Source of the DNA: Streptomyces adustus
Lineage (GTDB): Bacteria; Actinomycetota; Actinomycetes; Streptomycetales; Streptomycetaceae
NCBI RefSeq assembly: GCF_009377175.1
Contig: NZ_VJZD01000084.1
Coordinates: 1-35,044 of the forward strand
Length of the DNA: 35,044 bases
Reading direction: 5' to 3'
Shown piece after piece: positions 22,630 through 29,652 of this stretch (positions within the stretch are counted from its first letter, which is position 1; each line of letters starts with the position of its first letter). A program made the translations under genes and the position numbers. The notes under the pieces are model-generated. The model saw only the letters and a program-made list of their open reading frames with translations, was not told the origin of the DNA and made no database searches.

Positions 22630-23759
22630 CGGTAGACGCTCCCTATCGCGCGCAGGTCGGGATGCGTCCCGGTGCCGGGCCGCAGCCGCAGGGTGAAGGA
22701 CCGCTTCACCTTGCGGGGCAGGCCGGGCCCCAACCCGACGTACTCCAGGGGCGAGTCGTCGGGCACGGCGGCCAGCAGAGTCTTCGCGCCCCGTCCGGTC
22801 AGGCCGGTGTGGCACAGCTCCAGCCGGCGCAGCGGGCTGCCGGGCAGGGCGGCGGCCAGCGCGTGGGCACCTTCGTCGCCGGTGGTGTTGGCGGGGGCGC
22901 CGAGGCTGCGTTCCGACGGCGGCCGGCCCAGGTCGAGCGTCTCGATCCCGTCGAGTCGGTCGGCGAGGGCCCGCGCACCTGCGGGACCGATCCCGTTGCC
23001 GCCGAGGCCCAGGCGCAGGGGGCGTGCGGGGTCGGCCGCGGCGGCGAGGATCGTGGCGCCCTCGTCTCCGAGGTGGTTGGCGGGGAGGTACATCTCGCGC
23101 ACGCCCGCTTCCCGGATCAGGTCCGCCAACAGCGGGGCGGCGTCCGCGGTCAGGCCGTTGCCGCCGAGGAAGAGGCGTTCCACCGGGCGGGGCCGGTGGG
23201 TGAGGACGTCGAGCAGGGCTCGCAGACCGTCGGTGGTCACACCGGTGTTGACCAGGTCGAGCGTGCGCAGCGTGGTGTTGCGGCGCAGCATCGCGGCGAG
23301 CGTGCGGGCGCCGTCGTCGCCCACCGGGTTGCGCTTGAGCCACAGGGCGCGCACGGTGCCGTCCGCGCTCAGCGCGTCGGCGAGCGCGGTGACCCCGGCG
23401 GGTCCGATGCGGTTGCAGCCGAGGTAGAGCGTGCGCAGACCGTGGCCGTCGGCCAGCGCGTCGGCGACCGTACGGGCTCCGTCGTCGCCGATGGCGTTGG
23501 TGCCGAGCAGGATGTGCGTGGCGTGGGCGGAGGCGGCGGCGACGGGCATCAGCCGGGCGGCGCCGGCCGCTCCGAGTCCCTGCTTGCACAGGTCGATCCG
23601 GCCGTCCGCGCGCACGGTGCCGAGCGGGAAGGTCTCGTCGGCCTCGACGGGCCGGGCGGACCGCAGCCGGTCCAGCAGGGGTTGCAGCGCGGCGGGGTCG
23701 CTGATCGCGATGTCCGGGTGCTCGATCGCCGGGCAGCGTACGGGTGTCGGCTGCGTCAT
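22626..23759 (-). CDS. Leucine-rich-repeat protein (ribonuclease-inhibitor type)
   Basis: The 377-residue protein is nearly all LRR. About nine or ten units of 27-28 residues follow the RNI pattern LxxLxLxxNxIGxxGAxxLAxAL, for example LRTLYLGCNRIGPAGVTAL, VRALWLKRNPVGDDGARTL and LRRLELCHTGLTGRGAKTL. No signal peptide or membrane segment is seen, so it is cytoplasmic. LRR proteins of this kind form curved binding surfaces for other proteins. The ATG at 23759 has GGAG five bases upstream; a GTG at 23765 is less likely. It is the first gene of the operon and its TGA overlaps the next start (TTGA). Confidence 0.88.
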   Translation of the reverse strand: MTQPTPVRCPAIEHPDIAISDPAALQPLLDRLRSARPVEADETFPLGTVRADGRIDLCKQGLGAAGAARLMPVAAASAHATHILLGTNAIGDDGARTVADALADGHGLRTLYLGCNRIGPAGVTALADALSADGTVRALWLKRNPVGDDGARTLAAMLRRNTTLRTLDLVNTGVTTDGLRALLDVLTHRPRPVERLFLGGNGLTADAAPLLADLIREAGVREMYLPANHLGDEGATILAAAADPARPLRLGLGGNGIGPAGARALADRLDGIETLDLGRPPSERSLGAPANTTGDEGAHALAAALPGSPLRRLELCHTGLTGRGAKTLLAAVPDDSPLEYVGLGPGLPRKVKRSFTLRLRPGTGTHPDLRAIGSVYR

Positions 23760-23868
23760 CACCACTCCACCGGTCCATCGCCGGTGCCTGGCCCGCCGAG
23801 GGCGGCATCGCCCTCCGCCCGCCCAGGACGAACCGACGCCAATCGACTTTCCTCCACGACAAGGGCGA

Positions 23869-23941
23869 CAAGGCTGGTCGGATTTGAACCGACGTCCTCC
23901 AGCTTGATGCTTAGGCGCGACGACCTCTGCGCTACAGCCTT
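23869..23941 (-). tRNA. tRNA-like gene with degenerate anticodon arm
   Basis: The 73-base minus-strand sequence has a perfect 7-bp acceptor (AAGGCTG/CAGCCTT), the U8-A9 linker, a perfect D-stem GCGC/GCGC, and a perfect T-arm GTCGG-TTCAAAT-CCGAC. CCA is not encoded. The anticodon arm does not fold as a normal 5-bp stem with a 7-base loop: CCTAAGC ATCAA GCTGGAGG pairs only with a mismatch and bulge. Position 33 is A if the loop is CATCAAG (anticodon UCA), or U if it is shifted by one base (anticodon CAA), but then the stem fails. It may be a decayed tRNA, a tRNA of unusual function, or one I misfold. Amino acid not assigned. Confidence 0.6.
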
Positions 23942-24036
23942 GCCACGGAGATCATAGCGACTTTCGCCCGCATGTTCGAACCCGGTCGGGTGCGTTGAGG
24001 TCGGCCCGAGCGGGCGAACCCGGACGGCTTGCTCGG

Positions 24037-24042
24037 TAGGGT
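24037..24042 (+). promoter_or_regulatory. Putative -10 box for leaderless GNAT gene
   Basis: TAGGGT fits TANNNT and ends seven bases before the ATG at 24050. No ribosome site separates them. The -35 is not clear. Confidence 0.5.
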
Positions 24043-24049
24043 CGGGACC

Positions 24050-24484
24050 ATGAGTGTCGAGGTCGCGGTCGTCAGTGAAGCGAACGACGAGTCGGTCGGG
24101 GCGTTCGCGCGCCTGCTGCCCCAATTGTCGAGCACGGCAACCCCGTTGGATCACGAGTCGGTGGCGGTCCTGCTGGCCGGCGACGCGACGACGGTGCTGC
24201 TGGCGCGCGTCGACGGTGACGTGGTGGGGATGCTGACGCTGGTCATGTTCCCCCTGCCCTCCGGTCTGCGGGCCCGCATCGAGGACGTGGTCGTGGACGA
24301 GGCCGCACGGGGTCACGGCGTCGGGGCCGCCCTGACCGAGGAGGCGCTGCGCCTGGCGGCCGCCGCGGGCGCCCGTACGGTGGACCTCACGTCACGCCCG
24401 TCGAGGCAGGCGGCGAACCGGCTGTACGAACGCATCGGTTTCACGGCCAGGGAGTCCACGGTCTATCGCCTCGCCCTGCGGTGA
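24050..24484 (+). CDS. GNAT-family N-acetyltransferase
   Basis: The 144-residue protein has the GNAT core: VVDEAARGHGVGAALTEEAL (about 83-102) contains the acetyl-CoA loop (R/Q-x-x-G-x-G/A form, here ARGHGVG). NRLYERIGF (123-131) is the usual C-terminal motif. It should transfer an acetyl group to an amine, target unknown. The ATG at 24050 is chosen over an in-frame upstream start at 24029 because the -10 box lies between them. It stands alone next to the tRNA-like gene and diverges from the LRR operon. Confidence 0.85.
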   Translation: MSVEVAVVSEANDESVGAFARLLPQLSSTATPLDHESVAVLLAGDATTVLLARVDGDVVGMLTLVMFPLPSGLRARIEDVVVDEAARGHGVGAALTEEALRLAAAAGARTVDLTSRPSRQAANRLYERIGFTARESTVYRLALR

Positions 24485-24630
24485 TCCACCCCGAACCGCT
24501 GAGCTCGCCCCCGTAACGACCCTGCCATGAGCAGATGCTGTGGCCTCCGGGCGATCCGGCGGTCACCAGGGTTGCGGCACACGCACGCGAACGGGCACCA
24601 CACGGGTACGAACACTCCGCACGGACGCGC

Positions 24631-25227
24631 TCAGGCGCGGAGGTCCGCCAGATGCCGGGTCAGGATGTCCCGCGCCTGCTGCGGACTCAGTCGCGGCGGC
24701 CGGGCCAGCAGGTGCACCACCATCCCGTCGAGCAGGGCGTGCAGCCGCGCCGTCTCCACCGCGCGCGCACGTCCCGCACCGCACTCCCCGAGCTCCTCCA
24801 GCGCGGCCACGGCGCTCTCCACCGCGCCGCGGATCAACTCGTCGACCTCGGCGCGGCGTCGTGCGGCCGCGGCGTCGCGGTGCGCGAGCGCCACCAACGC
24901 GAACCAGGCCTCGGACTCCAGCCGGCGCTCGCCGTCCAGCGGCAGCAGCTGCTCCAGATGACTGCGCACCAGCTCCGGCGACGGTGAGCCCGCGGCGGCG
25001 TTGGCACCGCGGATCCGCTGCCGCACCGCCTCCACCACGAAGTCGATGGCGAACAGCACCATTTCGGTCTTGTCCGGGAAGTAGTGCCGCAGCGCTCCGG
25101 CCGACCAGGCGGCCTCCTCGGCCACCGAGCGGACGGTCACCGCGTCGAAGCCGTCACGCAGCGCGACGCGCCACAGGGCGACGGCCAACTCCGCGCGGCG
25201 CCCCTCATGATCCACGACTTTCGGCAC
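24631..25227 (-). CDS. TetR-family transcriptional regulator
   Basis: The 198-residue protein has a TetR DNA-binding domain (VRSVAEEAAWSAGALRHYFPDKTEMVLF, about 32-59) with the typical ending ALRHYFPDK. The C-terminal domain resembles TetR_C_6 regulators (WFALVALAHRD). It faces the small membrane gene, and two related 16-bp palindromes lie between them, so it very likely represses both. The GTG at 25227 lacks a ribosome site; GATAAT six bases upstream on the minus strand suggests a leaderless mRNA whose promoter is overlapped by the operator. Confidence 0.9.
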   Translation of the reverse strand: MPKVVDHEGRRAELAVALWRVALRDGFDAVTVRSVAEEAAWSAGALRHYFPDKTEMVLFAIDFVVEAVRQRIRGANAAAGSPSPELVRSHLEQLLPLDGERRLESEAWFALVALAHRDAAAARRRAEVDELIRGAVESAVAALEELGECGAGRARAVETARLHALLDGMVVHLLARPPRLSPQQARDILTRHLADLRA

Positions 25228-25237
25228 CCGGCCATTA

Positions 25238-25253
25238 TCACACGGGCGTGTTA
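25238..25253. promoter_or_regulatory. TetR operator copy 1 (imperfect)
   Basis: TCACACGGGCGTGTTA follows TNACAC-N4-GTGTNA, the same pattern and length as copy 2. Its first two bases overlap the GATAAT box of the tetR gene (25234-25239, minus strand). Confidence 0.6.
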
Positions 25254-25262
25254 GATTGTTTC

Positions 25263-25278
25263 TGACACAGCTGTGTCA
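25263..25278. promoter_or_regulatory. TetR operator copy 2 (perfect palindrome)
   Basis: TGACACAGCTGTGTCA is a perfect 16-bp palindrome. Its centre is 25 bp from that of copy 1, about two and a half helical turns. It is 19 bases upstream of the ATG of the small membrane gene. On the minus strand its edge also forms TTGACA, a consensus-like -35. Confidence 0.8.
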
Positions 25279-25297
25279 AATAAACAGGGGGACAGCC

Positions 25298-25495
25298 ATG
25301 AACCGGTTCCGTCGGGCACCGTGGTGGATCTACGCCGTCACCATCGGGGCTCTCAACATCGCCCGCCAGATCGTCTTCCCACCCACCCGCGTGGGCACCG
25401 CGGTCACCATCGGCCTGTTCTTCGCGGTCCTGGCGATCAGCTTCGTCGTCGTCACGGGCGTACGGGCGCTGGTCACCCCCCGCGGCGACGAATAG
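25298..25495 (+). CDS. Small two-helix membrane protein controlled by TetR
   Basis: The 65-residue protein has two hydrophobic segments (about 9-25 and 31-55) and a polar C-terminus (TPRGDE). The first lies after a basic start (MNRFRRAPWW), which suggests the N-terminus is inside. I do not recognise the family. The ATG at 25298 is preceded by AGGGGGAC, a reasonable ribosome site. It diverges from the tetR gene with two operators between, so it is probably the main regulated target. Confidence 0.75.
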   Translation: MNRFRRAPWWIYAVTIGALNIARQIVFPPTRVGTAVTIGLFFAVLAISFVVVTGVRALVTPRGDE

Positions 25496-25597
25496 CGACT
25501 CCCCGGCGGGCTCTCCCGGTCAGATCGTGGACCGGGGCCGGGCGGAATGTGGACGGTCGTGATCAGGTGACAGGTCCCCGTGCCCGAGCCGCGGTAG

Positions 25598-25930
25598 ACG
25601 TGCGGGGCGTCGGCACCGCTGGTCGTCGGCCGGGCGGTCTCCTCCGCCGTCACCCTCGTCGCGGCCGCGGCGCTGTACCGCCGACTCGGCCCCGAGAGGC
25701 CCGCCTACGCGATCTCCGAGACCGTCGGCGTACTGGACTCGCCTGCGAACCCGCAGTTCCTGCTCGCCGCCCGCGGCGGGGACCTCACCGTCGTCGCCGT
25801 GGTCACCGCCCTGTACCCGGCCGGCACGGTGCTGCTCGCCCGGGGCGTGCTCGCCGAACGCCTGCACCGCGGCCAGTTCATCGGCCTGGGCACCGCCGCG
25901 GTCGCCGTCGGCCTGCTCGCCCTCGCCTGA
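25598..25930 (+). pseudogene. C-terminal half of an EamA/DMT-family transporter
   Basis: A frame of 110 codons follows a TAG stop at 25595 and ends at TGA 25928-25930. It reads as the second half of a DMT permease: APLVVGRAVSSAVTLVAAA, ISETVGVLDSPANPQFLLAA, VVAVVTALYPAGTVLLAR, LAERLHRGQFIGLGTAA, VGLLALA. The family's second EamA repeat is present, but the first half and any start codon are missing. No frame on either side restores it. It lies between the small membrane gene and the MFS gene and accounts for the otherwise empty stretch 25500-26020. Confidence 0.8.
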
Positions 25931-26025
25931 CCCGTCGCATCCCACGCCCCCGACACCGTCGTACCCGCCGCGGATTCGCCGCCCCGCATGTCCCCGGGCC
26001 GGTCCCGGCGGGACGGATACCACGG

Positions 26026-27456
26026 TCACACGTCGACGGCCTCGCGCCGCTGGGCGGTGCGGGCCGCGGCGGCGACCCGGGCGGCCCGGTCCGGCATGGT
26101 GAAGGCGAACACGGCGGCCGCGGCGGCGATCGCCGCGAGCACCTGGTAGGCGTGCTGGAAGGCGGCGACCGGCGGGTGGGCGTGCGCGCCGGTGCCGACG
26201 GCGGCGGCCGAGGCCAGTACGACGGTGACCACGGCCGGGGCGGCGGCGTTGGCGGCCTGCCGGACGACGCTGTTGAGCGTGGCGGCGTGGGAGACGTCGG
26301 CCTGACGGATGCCGGTGAACGAGGCGACGGTGGTGGGCATGAACACCCCGCCCATCGCCGCGCCGAGCAGGAACATCAGCCCGCGGAACGTCCACAGCGA
26401 GGAGTCCGCGTCCAGCCGGGAGAACACCACCAGGACCAGGGCGACCCCGACCAGGCCGCAGCCGGCTATCCGGCGGGGGCCGACCCGGGCGTAGAGCGGG
26501 CCGACGATCTGCACGGTGAGCAGCACCCCGAGCGCCTCGGCGAAGGTGCTGGAGCCGGACTCCCAGGCGGACAGCCCCAGCCCCTCCTGGAGGAAGAGCG
26601 GGCCGAGGAACATCGCGCCCATGAAGCCGGTGAATCCCAGGAAGGCGGTGATGTTGGTGTCGCGGAAGAGGCGGTCGGTGAAGAGCCGGAACCGCAGGGC
26701 GGGTTCGGGCACCCGGAGTTCGACCACGACGGCGGCCGCGAGCACCACCGCGCCGCCGACCAGTCCGGCCAGCACGGGCCCGCTGGTCCAGCCCAGATCG
26801 GCGCCTTCGCTGATGCCGAACATCAGCCCCGCGGTGCCGAAGGCGGTGAGCATCAGTCCGGGCACGTCGAGACGGCCGGGGCGGTGGTCGCGGTGCGGGT
26901 CGAGGAAAAGGAGCCCGAAGGCGAGCACCGTGACGCCGATCGGCAGGTTGGCGTAGAACACCCAGCGCCACGACAGGTGGTCGACGAGCCAGCCGGCCCC
27001 CATGGGGGCGAGGGCGGGCGCCACCTGCTGCGGAATGATCATGTATCGGGAGACCTTGACCTGCTCGGCCAGACTGAAGGTGCGGTAGAGCAGGGCGTGC
27101 GTGACGGGCAGCAGGATCCCGGCGGCGAGGCCCTGGAGGGCACGCCAGCCGACGAGTTCGCCCAGCGATCCGGCCGCGCCGCAGAGTCCGGACGCGGCGG
27201 TGAAGACGGCGAACGCGGTGAGTACCGTACGCCGTCCGCCGAAGCGGTCGCCGAGCCAGGCCGAGACGGGGACGGCCAGGCCGACGCAGACCGGGAACAC
27301 CACCACGACCGCGTCGAGTCCGGCTGTGGCGAGCCCGAAGTCACGCCCGATGGCGGGCAGGGCGACGGTGGCGCCGACTCCGTCCACGATGGACATGAAC
27401 GCGGTGACCACGCACACGACGGGGACGACGATGCGCTGATTCAGTCGGATGGGCAT
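26026..27456 (-). CDS. MFS multidrug transporter (DHA2/EmrB type)
   Basis: The 476-residue protein has about 14 hydrophobic segments and DHA2 signatures. These are SAWLGDRFGGRRTVL (motif A, about 65-79), GWLVDHLSWRWVFYANLPIG in the middle of the first half, and the long central loop DPHRDHRPGRLDVPG. It should export drugs or hydrophobic metabolites using proton motive force. The divergent MarR gene and the palindromic site immediately upstream show likely control. The ATG at 27456 has no ribosome site; TATGCT six bases upstream fits a leaderless -10 box. I cannot infer the substrate. Confidence 0.92.
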   Translation of the reverse strand: MPIRLNQRIVVPVVCVVTAFMSIVDGVGATVALPAIGRDFGLATAGLDAVVVVFPVCVGLAVPVSAWLGDRFGGRRTVLTAFAVFTAASGLCGAAGSLGELVGWRALQGLAAGILLPVTHALLYRTFSLAEQVKVSRYMIIPQQVAPALAPMGAGWLVDHLSWRWVFYANLPIGVTVLAFGLLFLDPHRDHRPGRLDVPGLMLTAFGTAGLMFGISEGADLGWTSGPVLAGLVGGAVVLAAAVVVELRVPEPALRFRLFTDRLFRDTNITAFLGFTGFMGAMFLGPLFLQEGLGLSAWESGSSTFAEALGVLLTVQIVGPLYARVGPRRIAGCGLVGVALVLVVFSRLDADSSLWTFRGLMFLLGAAMGGVFMPTTVASFTGIRQADVSHAATLNSVVRQAANAAAPAVVTVVLASAAAVGTGAHAHPPVAAFQHAYQVLAAIAAAAAVFAFTMPDRAARVAAAARTAQRREAVDV

Positions 27457-27458
27457 AT

Positions 27459-27480
27459 GCTGAGCATACTCAGCTTGAGT
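27459..27480. promoter_or_regulatory. Overlapping palindromes, probable MarR operator and -10 box
   Basis: GCTGAG-CATA-CTCAGC (27459-27474) and ACTCA-GCT-TGAGT (27468-27480) are overlapping perfect palindromes directly upstream of the MFS start. On the minus strand the first contains TATGCT, placed six bases before the ATG. MarR dimers bind sites of this size, so repression by occlusion is likely. Confidence 0.7.
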
Positions 27481-27675
27481 AAGCTCATCACTACCGCGAC
27501 CGTCCGGACCGGCACACCGTCGGCCGGATCAGGACACCGCCGGATCGCCCCTCGCCCCGCCGCACGGACCACCGCCCCGATCGCCTCCACCGCGCGTGAC
27601 GGGAACCCGATCACCTCCGCCGCGAGTGACAGGAAGGGGGGAGCAGGGCACCGCAACGAGGACAGGAGCGCCACG

Positions 27676-28191
27676 GTGAGGGACGTACCGGGCAGCAGCG
27701 ACCCACTGATCGACGAGATGTTCGCGACCACGCACCGGCTGCGGCTCTTCGTCGACGGCAGACTGGCGGAGAAGGGCACCACCGTCGCCCGGCTGCGCGC
27801 CCTGCGCTTCCTCGCCCACTCCCCCGAACCGCTGCGCATGCGCGACCTCAGCGACATGCTCGGCATCGCGGCCCGCACGGCCACCAGCCTCGTCGACGCC
27901 CTGGAACGGGACGGTCTGGTGGTCCGGCTGCCGCATCCGAGCGACCGCCGCGCCCATCTGCTCGCCCTGACCGACGCCGGCCGGACCTGCCACCAGGAGG
28001 CCGAGGACCTGGACCGCGAGGCCCTGGGCATCGCCACCGGCGCCCTCTCCACCGAGGACCGCGCCCTGCTGCGCACCCTGCTGGCCCGGATCCGCGACAC
28101 CGTCTCCGACGCCGCCCCGGAGCGTCCGCAGCGCGCGCCCGCCCAGGCCCCGCCGGGCAGCGACTCCCCCGGTCCCGACCTGGACCGATGA
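27676..28191 (+). CDS. MarR-family transcriptional regulator
   Basis: The 171-residue protein has the winged helix of MarR: RMRDLSDMLGIAARTATSLVDALE (about 55-78) is the recognition helix region and RLPHPSDRRAHLLALT (85-100) the wing, with the usual DRR. The C-terminal tail after about residue 150 is Pro/Ala-rich and probably disordered. The GTG at 27676 has AGGAG seven bases upstream. It diverges from the MFS exporter, with the palindromic operator at 27459-27480 nearer the exporter, so it most likely represses it and releases on binding a drug-like ligand. The 220 bases between the genes hold no other feature I recognise. Confidence 0.92.
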   Translation: MRDVPGSSDPLIDEMFATTHRLRLFVDGRLAEKGTTVARLRALRFLAHSPEPLRMRDLSDMLGIAARTATSLVDALERDGLVVRLPHPSDRRAHLLALTDAGRTCHQEAEDLDREALGIATGALSTEDRALLRTLLARIRDTVSDAAPERPQRAPAQAPPGSDSPGPDLDR

Positions 28192-28228
28192 CCGCCGACC
28201 GGGCGGGCGGCCCCGCGCGTCGAGCGAA

Positions 28229-28894
28229 TCAGGGTCCGATGAAGCTGACCGTCTCGGTCAGGTCCGCCCGCCCGGTGCGCAGCCGTGGCACGCCGTCCTT
28301 CTCGTACCCCACCGCGACACCGCAGAACAGCGCAAGACCGTCCCCCGCTCCGACCACCTGGCCGACGGTCTTGCGGTACAGCGTCCACATCACCTGGGGG
28401 CAGCTGTGCAGCCCTTCCGCCCTCAGCAGCAGCATGACGGTCTGCAAGTACATCCCCGCGTCCCCCCACTGCCCGCACCCCATCGCCTTGTCGAGGTAGC
28501 AGAACAGCACGACCGGCGCCCCGAACGCCTGGGTGTTCAGGGCGGCGATCTTCCTGGGCCGGTCGGGGTCGTCGCGCCTGACGCCCAGCGCGCGGTACCG
28601 CTGGTCGGCCGCGGCGGAGAAGCGGTCCAGGTAGGGGGAGGTCAGTTCGGCCGGGTACATCGGATACTCCCGCTCGTCACCCGGGTCCCCGGCCAGCGCC
28701 CTGGCCGTCGCACGTCTCTTCAGCCCGGCCAGGGGCTCGCCGGTCACGACGTACACGTGCCAGGGCTGGAGGTTTCCGCTGGAGGGTGCCCGCGCCGCCG
28801 CGGCCAGCGCCCTTTCGAGCACGTCCCGGGCCACCGGCTCGTCGCTGAACGCCCGCACGGACCGGCGGGTGTCCACGGCCTCGTACACATCCAC
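28229..28894 (-). CDS. Nitroreductase-family FMN oxidoreductase
   Basis: The 221-residue protein (from the GTG at 28894) has the nitroreductase fold. VDTRRSVRAFSDEPV (about 7-21) is the FMN-phosphate-binding start, APSSGNLQPWHVYVVTG (about 35-51) the second FMN segment, and VGYEKDGVPRLRT the usual end. It probably reduces nitro groups or quinones with NAD(P)H. Two other GTG starts (28912 and 28888) are possible; 28894 is preferred as AGAGGACGAGAAGG precedes it, though the spacing is not ideal. It is convergent with the MarR gene. Confidence 0.88.
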   Translation of the reverse strand: MDVYEAVDTRRSVRAFSDEPVARDVLERALAAAARAPSSGNLQPWHVYVVTGEPLAGLKRRATARALAGDPGDEREYPMYPAELTSPYLDRFSAAADQRYRALGVRRDDPDRPRKIAALNTQAFGAPVVLFCYLDKAMGCGQWGDAGMYLQTVMLLLRAEGLHSCPQVMWTLYRKTVGQVVGAGDGLALFCGVAVGYEKDGVPRLRTGRADLTETVSFIGP

Positions 28895-28977
28895 GCCTTC
28901 TCGTCCTCTCACCGCACGGCGGGCGACGCAGACACGAGGACGGTCGTCGCACCGGGCGGGCAGTCGGCCCCGGCAGG

Positions 28978-29001
28978 CTACTGGAACGTCTACTGGAACG
29001 T
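28978..29001. repeat. Perfect 12-bp tandem duplication at a stop codon
   Basis: CTACTGGAACGT occurs twice head-to-tail at 28978 and 28990. On the minus strand the duplicated unit ends in TAG, so the gene ending at 28990 is followed by a second in-frame TAG 12 bases later. It probably arose by slippage and did not alter the protein end. Confidence 0.85.
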
Positions 29002-29502
29002 GTAGCGGAAGTCCCCGCTCATCTCGATCAGCCGCCCGCTGACGACCCCTGTCCGCTGCACTCCCCCTTGGTTCATGTAGACCTCGGGCATGTTCGACGC
29101 GGCCCCCAGCACGCAGAAGCGACTGGCGGGTTCCAGAATCACGCCATAGCGAGGAAACATGACATGAAATTTCACCTGCTCGCTACCTGAGCCGGCCCAT
29201 TCACGCTTTCCCTTGCGGGTTCTGCCGTGGATTGCCACATGGGCGCTCCCGAATCGGGGCATGGGAATCGCGAAGGACTCGTAGTCGTCCTCCTCCACCC
29301 GCAGCCACCCGGTCGACATGGTCGCCTCCGCCGAGTTCTCCTGCCCCCAGACACAGACGGCGACGTAGATGTTCTTCGCGGAATCATTCTGCACGGTCAG
29401 GGTGCGCTTGACCGATTCCTGCGACCATTTCAGCGCGCGCAATGCGCCGTTGGCCGCCGCGCCAGGATGATTCAGAATCATTGAAGCGAGAATGTCGAGC
29501 AT
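28990..29502 (-). CDS. DUF1036-like protein
   Basis: The 170-residue protein contains a segment resembling DUF1036, from LTVQNDSAKNIYVAVCVWGQ (about 35-54) through MSTGWLRVEEDDYESFAIP (about 62-80). The conserved GW and the neighbouring pattern are visible, but the Cys/Pro-Gly part typical of the domain is altered. No signal peptide or membrane helix is convincing. Function is unknown. Base composition in the N-terminal part and just upstream (29440-29600) is more AT-rich than the neighbours, so acquisition by transfer is possible. The ATG at 29502 follows GGGGGAG with unusually tight spacing. Two conserved-looking cysteines remain. Confidence 0.65.
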   Translation of the reverse strand: MLDILASMILNHPGAAANGALRALKWSQESVKRTLTVQNDSAKNIYVAVCVWGQENSAEATMSTGWLRVEEDDYESFAIPMPRFGSAHVAIHGRTRKGKREWAGSGSEQVKFHVMFPRYGVILEPASRFCVLGAASNMPEVYMNQGGVQRTGVVSGRLIEMSGDFRYTFQ

Positions 29503-29652
29503 TACTCCCCCGTCTGAAACGCTTTACCTCCGCCCAATGCTCGCACCACCCGGCGGACCGAAATAAGGCATACGGATGCTCTTCATTTCAACGTACGCCA
29601 GAAGTCGGACGGCACACCTGCGATGGTCGTAGTGCGACCGCCGTGACCTCGG

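Noticed and set aside
22630..23871. N-terminal extension of the ankyrin gene to 1080 residues
   Set aside because: The extension is antisense-free but out of frame with the real LRR gene on the same strand and is Arg/Pro-rich without motifs. The TTGA overlap at 22626-22629 gives a natural start.
23869..23941. Selenocysteine tRNA from an apparent UCA anticodon
   Set aside because: tRNA-Sec is much longer, with an 8-bp acceptor and long variable arm. Here the acceptor is 7 bp, the total is 73 bases, and the anticodon loop has A where U33 should be.
27541..27993. Minus-strand frames opposite the MarR gene
   Set aside because: They are antisense to a well-supported MarR gene and contain only Arg/Gly/Ala-rich sequence.
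25273..28191. A 972-codon open frame on the plus strand
   Set aside because: It runs antisense to the MFS gene and through the TetR target and MarR gene. Its translation is Arg/Gly/His-rich and low in complexity until it enters the true MarR frame at 27676. It is a high-GC shadow.
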